From NCBI GenBank assembly GCA_018335935.1, contig JAGXRG010000050.1, positions 1-51,707 on the forward strand: 51,707 nucleotides of DNA, given 5' to 3'. This stretch comes from Chitinophagaceae bacterium (GTDB lineage Bacteria > Bacteroidota > Bacteroidia > Chitinophagales > Chitinophagaceae). Below the pieces are notes generated by a model. The model had not been told where the DNA came from. It worked only from the letters and a program-made list of their open reading frames with translations, and did no database searches. The position numbers were made by a program, and so were the translations under genes. Shown here piece after piece: positions 9,770 to 18,162 of this stretch (within the stretch, counting starts at the first letter, position 1; the number at the start of each line of letters is the position of its first letter).

Positions 9770-10213
9770 TTAATTATTTCTATTTAGCCAATTAGTATAA
9801 GCCATTTCAAATTTAGTTTCACCATTGTTTACCACTCCAACTTTTTCCCACCCTGTTCTAGTATAAAACTCTTCAGCTCTTGTACCAGGCTCTGTTCCTA
9901 ACCAAATTGTTTCCTTAGTTTTTGAAAAATACCAATCTAACATTGCTTGCTGTAATTGCTTTCCAAATCCTTTTGCTTCAAAATTGGGGTGCATAAATAA
10001 AGCCCAAATATTTTTATCTAATAAATCAACAATTGCAAAACCAACAATTGAGTTGTTAATTTCACAAACCCAACCCTTTCCTTTTTCTGTAATAAATAGT
10101 TCACAATCTTTATTAGTTACCAAATTGGGGTTTGATAGCTTATTTTCTTTTACTAAATTTCTGATAACTTGTATTTCGGGGATATCATAAACAGTACATT
10201 CTCTAATTTGCAT
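9770..10213 (-). CDS. GNAT-family N-acetyltransferase
   Basis: 147 aa from the ATG at 10213, chosen because the next upstream ATG (10237) lies deeper inside the methyltransferase gene; at 10213 the overlap is 11 nt, typical of translational coupling. The acetyl-CoA binding region is readable as IWALFMHPNFEAKGFGKQLQQAML, with the A-x-G-x-G type pyrophosphate loop. It ends with YTRTGWEKVG, the usual GNAT beta-6/7 region. The substrate is unknown. The stop codon is 2 nt from the DUF4105 start, so methyltransferase, GNAT and DUF4105 form a tight run. Confidence 0.85.
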   Translation of the reverse strand: MQIRECTVYDIPEIQVIRNLVKENKLSNPNLVTNKDCELFITEKGKGWVCEINNSIVGFAIVDLLDKNIWALFMHPNFEAKGFGKQLQQAMLDWYFSKTKETIWLGTEPGTRAEEFYTRTGWEKVGVVNNGETKFEMAYTNWLNRNN

Positions 10214-11210
10214 ATTGTTTATTTTTTGAAATGCCAACTAACAAAATAAATGGAGCAACTGTTCTGCTCATATATCTTTTACTGAAAGCAATGATAAAAG
10301 TATTAAGAATTTTTAAAACTATTTGTCTAATAAAATTCCCACTAGTATTATAAAAACCAGAAGTCACTTGCAATTCAACATTATGTAGATGATAGATTTT
10401 TTTGTATTCAACAAGACTTAATATTCGTTCAGTAAAATTTCCTGAAATTGGATCACAAGTATTGGTTTTGTTAATGTTTATCATTTTCAGTTTTCCTGTT
10501 TTTTTAAAATCATCCACAAATTTTTTAATATCAGAATCTTTTAATCCTCTTGTTGCTTTTGCTAGTAATTCTGATTGATGTTGATCTAAAGTTGAATCAT
10601 ATTCTTGAATAATCTTTTTTCTTAATGCTGCAAATTCAACTTCATCTTTCAACATTAATGTTTCTAACCGTTTTCTTTTAAAATAATTATCATGTACCGA
10701 TGCAGTGGTGAATGATGAAATGATGTTTGTATTCAATGAATTTATACTAGAAAAGAAAATATCCAAATTATATACATGCTCAATTACATCTGTGCCAACT
10801 ACGATGTCGATATTTTTATCTTGAAAATGATTTTTAATTTCATACTCATTACTTACTTCAAAGCTATCTATTTTAATGTTAATTAATTGGCTCAAACGCT
10901 TGGCAGCATTAATAAAATTTGTGTCATAATCACAAGCATATACTGCTTTAAATCCACAATGTTTTGCATAAAGAGCTAACAAACCATTGCCTGTTCCATA
11001 ATCAAGTATAGATAAATTTTGTATGGACTTTACAGTTTTTTTAACTGCTTCAGAAAGAACAAAAGAATAAATTTTTAGAAAATAAGTTTTATGCTTTAAA
11101 ATATGTTGAAGGTAATCTTTAACTAAAGTTTCATTACTAATTACAGCAACTTCTATTTTTGATAATTTTTCAATAAATGAATTCTCAAATTTGCTAAACT
11201 GATTTTGCAT
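10203..11210 (-). CDS. Class I SAM-dependent methyltransferase
   Basis: 335 aa. The Rossmann motif I is LSILDYGTGNGLLALYA (about residues 68-84), followed by the acidic residue of motif II in AVYACDYD and by the IVVGTDVIEHVYNLD motif (about 136-150) of UbiE/COQ5-like enzymes. The C-terminal 150 residues are not diagnostic. The substrate is unknown. It sits 9 nt after the cyanophycinase stop, on the same strand. Confidence 0.82.
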   Translation of the reverse strand: MQNQFSKFENSFIEKLSKIEVAVISNETLVKDYLQHILKHKTYFLKIYSFVLSEAVKKTVKSIQNLSILDYGTGNGLLALYAKHCGFKAVYACDYDTNFINAAKRLSQLINIKIDSFEVSNEYEIKNHFQDKNIDIVVGTDVIEHVYNLDIFFSSINSLNTNIISSFTTASVHDNYFKRKRLETLMLKDEVEFAALRKKIIQEYDSTLDQHQSELLAKATRGLKDSDIKKFVDDFKKTGKLKMININKTNTCDPISGNFTERILSLVEYKKIYHLHNVELQVTSGFYNTSGNFIRQIVLKILNTFIIAFSKRYMSRTVAPFILLVGISKNKQYAN

Positions 11211-11219
11211 TATAGCTAT

Positions 11220-12122
11220 TTATTCTACTTCAACCTTATGTTCAATCAACGAACCCTCACTGGCTTCAAGAATAAAACTTCTTTCATTCACCAAAAAACC
11301 GTTTCCTTTCTGGCAAAAATGTACTTTAATATTTTCAACACTTATGGGATTACCATCTGGAATGTCAGCAATATTGCTATGTTTAATTTCATGGCCATCA
11401 ATAATCATTACTAATCCACTACCTATAGCTTCCATTTTATTACCATCAGTAATCATCATGCCTGTATCTTCGCCTAATCCAATACCAATGCAACCAGGAT
11501 TAGCTGCTACTGCCTGAGCTAATCTTCCAAACCTTCCACGTTTTTCAAAATGACTATCAAAAATTACATTATCCATAAAGGCCAAACCCGTAGTGATTTT
11601 TACTTCACCTTTTAAATGTGCTTTGGTAGCATTACCTTCATAAATCATTGTATTGCTCATAGCCATAGCACCTGCACTGGTACCTGCTACAATAAATCCT
11701 TTTTGGCTCTGATACCTTTCTTTAATGATTTTTAAAAATTCGGTGCCACCATAAATAGCAGTCAGCCGTAATTGATTGCCACCACTAAACATAACTACAT
11801 CGCAAACTTTTATGCGTTCTAAATATTTTTCATTGTTGGTATCTTCTCTATTTCTAATATGCATTACTCCAACATTGGTGCATCCAATTTTAGAAAAAGC
11901 ATCTAAATAATTTTCTCCAACTTCATAAGGAATGGTAGAAGCAGTAGTAATAATTTCTATATTGGCATTAATGCCACCAGCTTCCTCAGTTATTTTACTT
12001 AAAATACCGAGTTCGAAAAAATTTAAATTATTTCTAAAAATCTCACCTTTTTCTAAATCAGTACCTTTATCCTCGGCACCACCAATTGCTATAAGCTTTC
12101 CCTGAGGTAACATCATATTCAA
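11220..12122 (-). CDS. cphB: Cyanophycinase (peptidase S51)
   Basis: 300 aa. The nucleophile elbow GTSAGAMAM places catalytic Ser149. Other S51 family motifs are KLIAIGGAEDKG at the N-terminus, MFSGGNQ (111-117) and GLGEDTG near 220. Cyanophycinase cleaves multi-L-arginyl-poly-L-aspartate into beta-Asp-Arg dipeptides. No signal peptide is present, implying intracellular turnover of stored polymer, though no cyanophycin synthetase lies in the window. The ATG at 12122 is followed by in-frame ATGs at 12116 and 12113, so the exact start is uncertain by three codons. Confidence 0.9.
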   Translation of the reverse strand: MNMMLPQGKLIAIGGAEDKGTDLEKGEIFRNNLNFFELGILSKITEEAGGINANIEIITTASTIPYEVGENYLDAFSKIGCTNVGVMHIRNREDTNNEKYLERIKVCDVVMFSGGNQLRLTAIYGGTEFLKIIKERYQSQKGFIVAGTSAGAMAMSNTMIYEGNATKAHLKGEVKITTGLAFMDNVIFDSHFEKRGRFGRLAQAVAANPGCIGIGLGEDTGMMITDGNKMEAIGSGLVMIIDGHEIKHSNIADIPDGNPISVENIKVHFCQKGNGFLVNERSFILEASEGSLIEHKVEVE

Positions 12123-12236
12123 TATTATAGTGAAACAAAAATAAGGGGTTGTGTTTTATTGAATTTCTCAATATAGAAATAATAAATTCTAACTTCTTTT
12201 CAAGAATTTGATTAACGCTCATTAAATGATGAATCC

Positions 12237-12244
12237 TATCTTTG
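12237..12244 (+). promoter_or_regulatory. Bacteroidota -7 promoter box of prs
   Basis: TATCTTTG matches TAnnTTTG exactly and lies 15 nt before the prs ATG, which would give a very short leader. No clear -33 TTG at standard spacing is visible (the nearest is 26 nt upstream). Confidence 0.55.
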
Positions 12245-12259
12245 CTATAATTTTCTATT

Positions 12260-13207
12260 ATGAATCCTTCAGTAAAAATTTTCTCCGGTACAGGATCGCA
12301 ACATTTAGCAGAAAAAATAGCCAAAAGTTTTGGTGGTAAATTAGGAAAAGTAAATATTCAAAGGTTTAGCGATGGTGAAATACAACCTGTTTTTTTAGAG
12401 AGTATTCGGGGCGATTATGTTTTTTTAATTCAGAGCACTTATTCACCAACAGATAACTTAATGGAATTGTTGTTGATGATTGATGCTGCTAAAAGAGCAA
12501 GTGCATATAAAATTGTGGCTGTTGTACCATATTATGGTTATGCTCGACAAGATAGAAAAGATAAACCACGTGTAGCCATTGGTAGTCGTTTAATAGCTAC
12601 TTTACTAGAATCTGCAGGTGCAAATCGTGTTATTACAATGGATTTACATGCACCACAAATTCAAGCTTTTTTCGAAGTGCCAGTTGATCATTTAGATAGT
12701 TCAGCTATTTTTATTCCATACATTGAGAGTTTAAAACTGCCTAATTTATGTTTTGCTGCTCCTGATGTAGGAAGTTCTAACAGAGTACGTGAGTTTGCAA
12801 GCTTTTTTAATGCTCCTATGGTTATTTGTGATAAGCATAGAAAACGTGCTAATGAAATATCGAGCATGGTAGTGATTGGTGATGTTGTTGGTCAAGATGT
12901 AGTTTTAATTGATGACATTTGTGATACAGGAGGAACTTTAGCAAAAAGTGCTGCTCTACTTTTAGAGAAGGGTGCAACAAGTGTTAGAGCCTTTTGTACT
13001 CATCCTGTTTTAAGTGGAAAAGCCTACGAAAATATTGATAATAGTGTGTTAGAAGAGTTGGTGGTTTGTGATACCATTCCCTTAAAGCAACAATCTAAAA
13101 AAATTAAAATAGTTTCGGTTTCAGATTTATTTGCCATAGCTATTAGAAATGCTGCTGAAAATAAAAGTATCACTAGTTTGTTTGTTCATAGTCAATTAAA
13201 AAGATAA
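12260..13207 (+). CDS. prs: Ribose-phosphate pyrophosphokinase
   Basis: 315 aa, the usual length. It makes PRPP from ribose 5-phosphate and ATP for purine, pyrimidine, NAD, His and Trp synthesis. Readable signatures: FSDGEI (36-41), the flexible-loop/ATP region YYGYARQDRK (91-100), MDLHAPQIQAFF (127-138) and the PRPP-binding loop VVLIDDICDTGGT (214-226). It is transcribed divergently from cphB. It is in the same reading frame as lptB, separated from it by a 9-nt gap, so the two are likely co-transcribed. Confidence 0.96.
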   Translation: MNPSVKIFSGTGSQHLAEKIAKSFGGKLGKVNIQRFSDGEIQPVFLESIRGDYVFLIQSTYSPTDNLMELLLMIDAAKRASAYKIVAVVPYYGYARQDRKDKPRVAIGSRLIATLLESAGANRVITMDLHAPQIQAFFEVPVDHLDSSAIFIPYIESLKLPNLCFAAPDVGSSNRVREFASFFNAPMVICDKHRKRANEISSMVVIGDVVGQDVVLIDDICDTGGTLAKSAALLLEKGATSVRAFCTHPVLSGKAYENIDNSVLEELVVCDTIPLKQQSKKIKIVSVSDLFAIAIRNAAENKSITSLFVHSQLKR

Positions 13208-13216
13208 ACGTTCATT

Positions 13217-13999
13217 TTGAGTTTAACTATTCATACCAAAAATCTTGTAAAAATTTATAAAAACAGAACTGTTGTTAATGAAGTTTCTGTTGATGTAAAG
13301 CAAGGTGAAATCGTAGGTTTATTAGGCCCTAATGGTGCCGGAAAAACCACTTCTTTTTATATGGTGGTAGGATTAATTAGACCAGACCAAGGAACAGTTT
13401 TTTTGAATGATGAAGATATTACCAAACTGCCCATGTATAAAAGAGCACAAATGGGCATTGGTTATTTGCCACAAGAACCCAGTGTGTTTAGAAAACTTTC
13501 TGTAGAAGATAATATTTTGGCTGTGTTAGAAATGACAAAACTTTCTAAGCAAGAGCGATATGCAAAATTAGAAAGTTTGTTGAATGAATTTAACTTGCAG
13601 AAGGTAAGAAAAAATAATGGTGATAGTTTAAGTGGTGGCGAAAGAAGAAGAACAGAAATTGCCAGAGCTTTAGCAGTTGATCCAAAATTTATTTTGTTAG
13701 ATGAACCCTTTGCAGGCGTAGATCCTATTGCAGTTGAAGACATTCAAACTGTGGTAGCTAAGTTGAAATATAAGAATATAGGCATCCTAATTACTGATCA
13801 TAATGTAAATGAAACTTTATCTATTTGTGATAGAGCTTATTTATTGATTGATGGTAAAATATTTAAGCATGGTACTGCTGAGCAATTAGCAAATGATGAA
13901 CAAGTAAGAAGATTATACCTTGGTACTAATTTTGAATTGAAGAGAAAGGATTGGATTATTGATATGGAGAAAGAAAATGCAGCGTTAGCAAATAGTTAA
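13217..13999 (+). CDS. lptB: LPS export ABC transporter ATP-binding protein LptB
   Basis: 260 aa ABC ATPase. Walker A is GPNGAGKTT (37-45), the Q-loop region is [17 protein letters not shown], the signature is LSGGE (138-142) and Walker B is [12 protein letters not shown]. The [12 protein letters not shown] string and FAGVDPIAV are diagnostic of LptB, the motor of the LptB2FGC complex that extracts LPS from the inner membrane. No ATG is available between the prs stop and the conserved region; the start used is TTG at 13217. A C-terminal extension of about 20 residues beyond the E. coli length is usual in Bacteroidota. Confidence 0.93.
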   Translation: MSLTIHTKNLVKIYKNRTVVNEVSVDVKQGEIVGLLGPNGAGKTTSFYMVVGLIRPDQGTVFLNDEDITKLPMYKRAQMGIGYLPQEPSVFRKLSVEDNILAVLEMTKLSKQERYAKLESLLNEFNLQKVRKNNGDSLSGGERRRTEIARALAVDPKFILLDEPFAGVDPIAVEDIQTVVAKLKYKNIGILITDHNVNETLSICDRAYLLIDGKIFKHGTAEQLANDEQVRRLYLGTNFELKRKDWIIDMEKENAALANS

Positions 14000-14040
14000 T
14001 AGTCGATAGTCCATAGTAAATAGTAATTAGTTATTTGGAA
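14000..14040. repeat. Degenerate heptanucleotide repeat
   Basis: Immediately after the lptB stop, the sequence runs as near-copies of a 7-mer (ATAGTCG, ATAGTCC, ATAGTAA, ATAGTAA). It is short and degenerate but matches the heptamer style seen in queE and at 47.3 kb. Confidence 0.55.
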
Positions 14041-14096
14041 TTGGATAATGGTCTTATGCTAAAGACTAACTACTTAATACTAAAGACTTAAAATAA

Positions 14097-14449
14097 CTAC
14101 AAACCCGAACTATCGTTCCAATTTATTGGAGAGGAAAGTCCGGACAGCATAGAGCAATCTACTGGTTAAGAGCCAGGTCTTGTTTACAAGAACAGAAAGT
14201 GCCACAGAAAATAACCGTTCCGTTTTAACGGAATAAGGGTGAAAACGTAGAGTAAGAGCCTACGATCTATTGCAGTAATGCAGTTTATGGGTAAACCTTA
14301 GATGCTGTAATGCCACATATAGGTGCTTTTGAGGGCTGCTCGTTCGAGCCTTAGGGCAAGTACCAGGGTAGGCAGCAAGATTTAGTTAGTAATAACTAAA
14401 CCAGATAAATGATAGTTTAGAAACAGAATCCGGCTTATGAGGTTTGTGG
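14097..14449 (+). ncRNA. rnpB: RNase P RNA (class A)
   Basis: The catalytic RNA of RNase P, which matures tRNA 5' ends. The P4/CR-I core GAGGAAAGTCCGGAC begins near 14130 and the 3' conserved core ACAGAATCCGGCTTATGA is at 14424-14440; the ends pair as P1 (CTACAAACC at 14097-14105 with GGTTTGTGG at 14441-14449). Internal elements AGAAAGTGCCACAGAAA and GGGTGAAAA (CR-II/III type) are present, and the length of 353 nt is normal. A T-run follows P1, then the REPIN hairpin below. Confidence 0.95.
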
Positions 14450-14459
14450 TATTTTTATT

Positions 14460-14539
14460 CGTCATTTCGAATTCCGATTCATTCGGAATGAGAAATCTGT
14501 TTATTAATTAGCAGATTTCTCGTTTCACTCGAAATGACG
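14460..14539. repeat. Large inverted repeat (REPIN-like)
   Basis: An 80-nt hairpin with outer arms CGTCATTTCGA / TCGAAATGACG and inner arms GAAATCTG / CAGATTTC, with an ATTCCGATTC-ATTCGGAAT sub-hairpin in the left arm. The GTCATTTCGA...GAAATCT pattern recurs at 44147-44205 and partly at 30692-30720, so it is a dispersed family. It lies between the convergent rnpB and RHH genes and may also terminate transcription. Confidence 0.75.
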
Positions 14540-14547
14540 ATTTTTTA

Positions 14548-14736
14548 TTAGGATTTCTTTTTTTTGTCTGCAGCTTCTTTGTTAACGGATTTCAATCTAC
14601 CAGCTTCAGAAAGTTTTTGTTGAATAATCCATTCTATTTGCCCATTCACACTTCTAAACTCATCTGTAGCCCAACGCTCCAATGATTTGTAAGTGTCTTC
14701 ATCAATTCTTAAAACAAAACTTTTTTTATTAGCCAC
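14548..14736 (-). CDS. Arc-family ribbon-helix-helix DNA-binding protein
   Basis: 62 aa. The start KKSFVLRIDEDTYKSLERWATDEFRSVNGQIEWIIQQKL is a classical RHH fold: a beta strand (FVLRI), helix A (DTYKSLERWA) and helix B (SVNGQIEWIIQQKL), with a Lys-rich tail. Such proteins bind DNA as dimers. It starts 15 nt after the SPFH gene and the same Arc/SPFH pairing is frequent in Bacteria, so it is probably co-transcribed with and functionally tied to the SPFH protein. Confidence 0.85.
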   Translation of the reverse strand: MANKKSFVLRIDEDTYKSLERWATDEFRSVNGQIEWIIQQKLSEAGRLKSVNKEAADKKKKS

Positions 14737-14751
14737 AAGCTATCATTTATT

Positions 14752-15621
14752 TTAATTATATAAAGTTCCTGTGTTTAAAACTGGACTTGCAGCTTTATCA
14801 CCACATAAAACCACCATTAAATTACTCACCATAGCAGCTTTTCTTTCATTATCTAATTCAACAATTTGTTTTTTGCTTAATTGTTCCAAAGCCATTTCAA
14901 CCATGCTAACAGCTCCCTCAACTATTTTATGTCGAGCAGCAACAACAGCTGTTGCTTGTTGACGTTGAAGCATTGCACTAGCAATCTCTGCAGAGTAGGC
15001 TAGATGGCTTATTCTAGCTTCACTGATAATAATTCCAGCAGGTTGTAATCTTTCATTCAACTCATCTTCTAAAAGCTGATTTACTTTATCAGCACCATCA
15101 CGTAAAGTGATGCTTGCATTTTCATCTTCCATATGATCATAAGGACAGGTAGTAGCCAAATGCCTAACAGCAGATTCGCTTTGTAGTTTAACATATTCCA
15201 TATAATCAGAAACTTCAAAACCTGCTTTATAAGTATCTGAAACTTTCCAAACAATTACAGCTGCAATTTCTATAGGATTACCCATTTTATCGTTCACTTT
15301 TAAACGTGTACTTTCCATGTTATGCAATCTTAAACTCATTTTAATAGTTGTGTACAATGGATTTACAAATAATAATCCATTTTCTTTAACAGTACCAACA
15401 TATTTTCCAAAAAAAGTGCAAATTCTGCTGTGATTGGGATTCACAACTATTAGTCCTTTTAATAAAAATATTCCAAGAAGAATTAGTAAAACTGCAATAA
15501 GAACAATTGAACCAGTAATACCATCGCCTTTGCTTATAAATAAATAGGCGGCTAATACAAAACTTACTAATGCAACCAATAAAGCCAAAAAGCCTGAAAC
15601 TGGTTTAATAATCTTTTCCAT
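14752..15621 (-). CDS. SPFH/Band 7 domain membrane protein
   Basis: 289 aa. Two hydrophobic helices at residues 8-28 and 36-58 are followed by the SPFH domain (NPNHSRICTFFGKYVGTVKENGL... AAVIVWKVSDTYKAGFEVSDYMEYVKLQSESAVRHLA). The later segment (LQPAGIIISEARISHLAYSAEIASAMLQRQQATAVVAARHKIVEGAV) is the coiled-coil that oligomerises. SPFH proteins form membrane microdomain cages and associate with proteases or ion handling; the precise role here is unknown. It is followed by the RHH gene. Confidence 0.88.
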   Translation of the reverse strand: MEKIIKPVSGFLALLVALVSFVLAAYLFISKGDGITGSIVLIAVLLILLGIFLLKGLIVVNPNHSRICTFFGKYVGTVKENGLLFVNPLYTTIKMSLRLHNMESTRLKVNDKMGNPIEIAAVIVWKVSDTYKAGFEVSDYMEYVKLQSESAVRHLATTCPYDHMEDENASITLRDGADKVNQLLEDELNERLQPAGIIISEARISHLAYSAEIASAMLQRQQATAVVAARHKIVEGAVSMVEMALEQLSKKQIVELDNERKAAMVSNLMVVLCGDKAASPVLNTGTLYN

Positions 15622-15692
15622 AATAATTTATTTTAATATCAATTTGATATCAAAGATAAAATTATTATTTTCATATCACCAAATATTTTCAT

Positions 15693-15723
15693 AAAAAAGC
15701 CGAAAGAAACTCTTTCGGCTTTA
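15693..15723 (-). terminator. Terminator of the 3-hydroxybutyryl-CoA dehydrogenase gene
   Basis: Hairpin AGCCGAAAG / CTTTCGGCT with a TTTTTT run on the minus strand, 17 nt past the hbd stop codon. Confidence 0.85.
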
Positions 15724-15740
15724 AAATGCTTTTTGAAAAT

Positions 15741-16628
15741 TTATTTAAAACTATTACTCACTACTAAATCTTTAGAACCTGCAGTGTACACATAAAATCC
15801 TTCACCAGATTTTGCACCCAATTTTCCTGCCATAACCATATTTACTAATAAAGGACAAGGAGCATATTTAGGATTGCCAAAACCATCATGCAACACTTTT
15901 AAAATACTTAAGCAAACATCTAAGCCAATAAAGTCTGCTAGTTGTAATGGTCCCATAGGGTGTGCCATTCCAAGTTTCATTACAGTATCTATAGCTTCAA
16001 CACCAGCAATACCTTCATATAAACTATAAATGGCTTCATTAATCATTGGCATTAAAATTCTATTGGCAATAAAACCAGGATAATCATTTACAATGCAAGG
16101 CACTTTGCCTAATTGTTTACTCAACTCAACAATAGTTTCTGTAACTTTTTTATCAGTAGCATAACCATTAATAATTTCTACCAATTTCATTACAGGCACT
16201 GGATTCATAAAGTGCATTCCAATTACTTTATCAGCTCTTTTAGTTGCTGCTGCAATTTTAGTTATTGAGATAGAAGAAGTGTTACTAGCTAAGATGCAAT
16301 TAGCTGGTGCAAACTCATCCATCTGTTTAAAAATCTTCAACTTTAAATCTACATTTTCTGTTGCAGCCTCTACCACTAAATCTGCTTGCGAAACTCCTAT
16401 AGCCAAATCTGGTTGAAGTGTAATGTTTGCAATCGTTAAAGCTTTTTGTTCTTCTGTTAAAACGCCTTTTGTTACTTGTCTGTCGAGATTTTTATTAATA
16501 GTTGCAATTGCTTTTTCTAATTGTGCTGCATTTACATCTATTAAAGTAACTGCAAAACCTGATTGAGCAAATACATGTGCAATGCCATTACCCATTGTAC
16601 CTGCACCAATAACTGAAATATTTTTCAT
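15741..16628 (-). CDS. hbd: 3-hydroxybutyryl-CoA dehydrogenase
   Basis: 295 aa. The NAD-binding fingerprint is IGAGTMGNGIAHVFAQSG (7-24) with the acidic end of beta-2 in LIDVN. Catalytic His139 is in GMHFMNPVPVMKLVEI, with Glu151 as its partner, and the C-terminal dimerisation domain includes NRILMPMINEAI and HPMGPLQLADFIGLD. It oxidises (S)-3-hydroxyacyl-CoA; PaaH of phenylacetate breakdown belongs to the same family, and paaZ is in this window, but the two are 29 kb apart. It is monocistronic by appearance, with a strong terminator. Confidence 0.92.
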   Translation of the reverse strand: MKNISVIGAGTMGNGIAHVFAQSGFAVTLIDVNAAQLEKAIATINKNLDRQVTKGVLTEEQKALTIANITLQPDLAIGVSQADLVVEAATENVDLKLKIFKQMDEFAPANCILASNTSSISITKIAAATKRADKVIGMHFMNPVPVMKLVEIINGYATDKKVTETIVELSKQLGKVPCIVNDYPGFIANRILMPMINEAIYSLYEGIAGVEAIDTVMKLGMAHPMGPLQLADFIGLDVCLSILKVLHDGFGNPKYAPCPLLVNMVMAGKLGAKSGEGFYVYTAGSKDLVVSNSFK

Positions 16629-16686
16629 GAGTCTTTATTTTTTCAACTGCAAAGAAACAAATGAAAAATTAAAATTTGGAATAAGT

Positions 16687-16734
16687 TGTTGCTAAAAGCA
16701 ACAGAATAAAACTTCGAGGCTACAAGCCTCGAAG
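16687..16734. repeat. REP element: double hairpin of family A
   Basis: Two adjacent hairpins: GTTGCT-AAA-AGCAAC (16688-16702) and CTTCGAGGCT-ACA-AGCCTCGAAG (16712-16734). The same pair brackets the RAYT gene at 19.5-20.1 kb, so this is a dispersed, solo copy of that RAYT's REP. Confidence 0.85.
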
Positions 16735-16758
16735 AGCGAAGTTTTAAATTCTAGTGAT

Positions 16759-17007
16759 TTAAAAAAATTCATTTGCAAATAAACCAAGAACAAATATCAA
16801 GTGTACTATTAACCATATTTTTTGGTAGGCAGGTCTGTCTTTAAATGAAGTTTTAGTATCAAAAGGATCAAATACTAAGGCAATTCCAAAAAAGATAACT
16901 GCATCTGAAAATTTGCCTAAGAATAAAAATACTAAACCTATTAAAACAGAAATGGTATAAAATGGTTTATTAATGTTTATAGCTTTTTTTGTGGTTTTAG
17001 TTTCCAT
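16759..17007 (-). CDS. Small membrane protein of unknown function
   Basis: 82 aa with three hydrophobic segments (about 17-31, 34-46 and 64-80) separated by a short charged loop (FDPFDTKTSFKDRPAYQKIW). No family is recognised with confidence. It sits 60 nt downstream of the putative anti-sigma gene on the same strand and could be the last gene of that group. Confidence 0.6.
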   Translation of the reverse strand: METKTTKKAININKPFYTISVLIGLVFLFLGKFSDAVIFFGIALVFDPFDTKTSFKDRPAYQKIWLIVHLIFVLGLFANEFF

Positions 17008-17067
17008 TGTTTTTCGTTTTTATTTATTAGTATTAAAAAGAAACTAATTATTACAAAATTTTAAAAT

Positions 17068-17682
17068 TTATTTTTCAGTCTCTAAATCTTTAATGTTTTG
17101 TGCTAATGTTTTTAGGTGTTTACCAAAAGCATAATTGCTCATCCATTTGGCTAAATAATAGCAAAGTGGTACCAATATTATTAGTGTTATACATAAAGAA
17201 ATAAGTATTTCAGGTTTGTTCATAAAAGCCTCTACAGATTTACCTGATCCAATTACACCTCCTAACATAAAACCTCCAGTTGCACTTATAGGATATATTG
17301 CAATGGCAACTTTTTGTTGAGATTTTATCCAATGATTAATTGATTTGTAATTTCTTTTTAGCTCAACTAATAAAGAACTATTGAGAGGATGAGAAATATC
17401 TATTTTTTTGTATTGAATCCAAGCTGTGTATAATGCCCAAAGTGAAAAAATTAAAACTATGCTAATAGCTATTTGAACTTGCCAAATTTGAAAATAAAAG
17501 ATAATAAACAAATACAGCAAGCAAATCAAAACTCCATATATCATATTGATAAGTAAGTTTCTTTTTATTTTTTGCAAGGGATTGTGTGAAATGAGTTTAG
17601 AAAGATTTGGCTGATGCAATAATTTTGATAAATCATCATCAACAAGATTTACATCATCTTTCCAGTTTTGTTGATTATTCAT
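17068..17682 (-). CDS. Membrane protein, putative anti-sigma factor
   Basis: 204 aa. A polar N-terminal region (1-42) is followed by hydrophobic pairs at about 45-66, 70-88, 125-142 and 156-178. It starts 1 nt after the ECF sigma stop codon, so translation is probably coupled. By position it is a candidate anti-sigma factor, with the N-terminal cytoplasmic tail as the sigma-binding part, but the classical zinc-binding HxxxCxxC motif is absent and no family is recognised; the role is inferred from context only. Confidence 0.6.
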   Translation of the reverse strand: MNNQQNWKDDVNLVDDDLSKLLHQPNLSKLISHNPLQKIKRNLLINMIYGVLICLLYLFIIFYFQIWQVQIAISIVLIFSLWALYTAWIQYKKIDISHPLNSSLLVELKRNYKSINHWIKSQQKVAIAIYPISATGGFMLGGVIGSGKSVEAFMNKPEILISLCITLIILVPLCYYLAKWMSNYAFGKHLKTLAQNIKDLETEK

Positions 17683-17683
17683 T

Positions 17684-18160
17684 TTATTGCTTTAATAAAT
17701 TAGATAATTGTTGTTTAATTCTGTGCAGCTTTACTGCAACATTATTACTTGAAATGCCCATGGTTTCTGCAATTTCATTATTATCATATCCATCTAAATT
17801 CATGGATATAATGGCTCTATCGGTTTCTGCTAATTGTCGAATGGCTAATCTTAATCTAAATACATCTTCATCTAGAGTAGCTTTATTTTGAACTAAAGGT
17901 GAATGCTGTTCAAGAGAATCTGTAAAATCTATTTTACTCGGTTTTCTTTTTTGTGTAAGTATAGTGTTTAAACAGATGCGATAGAGCCATGTACTGAATT
18001 TAGAATCATTTCTAAAGGCACTCCAACTTTTCCAAGCTTGTAATAAAATTTCCTGATACAAATCTTTTTTTTCTTCTGCATCATTAGCATACAAGCCTAC
18101 TAGCTTATAAATAATACTTTGGTTTTGCCTAATTTCTTCTAAAAATTGAGCTTCACTCAC
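17684..18160 (-). CDS. ECF-type RNA polymerase sigma factor
   Basis: About 158 aa starting at GTG 18160, three nt after the TraB/GumN stop. A longer reading frame reaches 18301, but those residues lie inside the TraB/GumN gene and look unlike sigma factors. Region 2 is readable as DLYQEILLQAWKSWSAFRNDSKFSTWLYRICLNTILTQKRK and region 4 as LAETDRAIISMNLDGYDNNEIAETMGISSNNVAVKLHRIKQQL (helix-turn-helix). It would direct polymerase to a specific promoter set, probably in an envelope stress response, given the neighbouring envelope genes. Confidence 0.88.
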   Translation of the reverse strand: MSEAQFLEEIRQNQSIIYKLVGLYANDAEEKKDLYQEILLQAWKSWSAFRNDSKFSTWLYRICLNTILTQKRKPSKIDFTDSLEQHSPLVQNKATLDEDVFRLRLAIRQLAETDRAIISMNLDGYDNNEIAETMGISSNNVAVKLHRIKQQLSNLLKQ

Positions 18161-18162
18161 AT

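Noticed and set aside
12067..12324. 85-aa open frame on the minus strand between cphB and prs
   Set aside because: It overlaps the starts of both well-supported genes and has no protein-like pattern.
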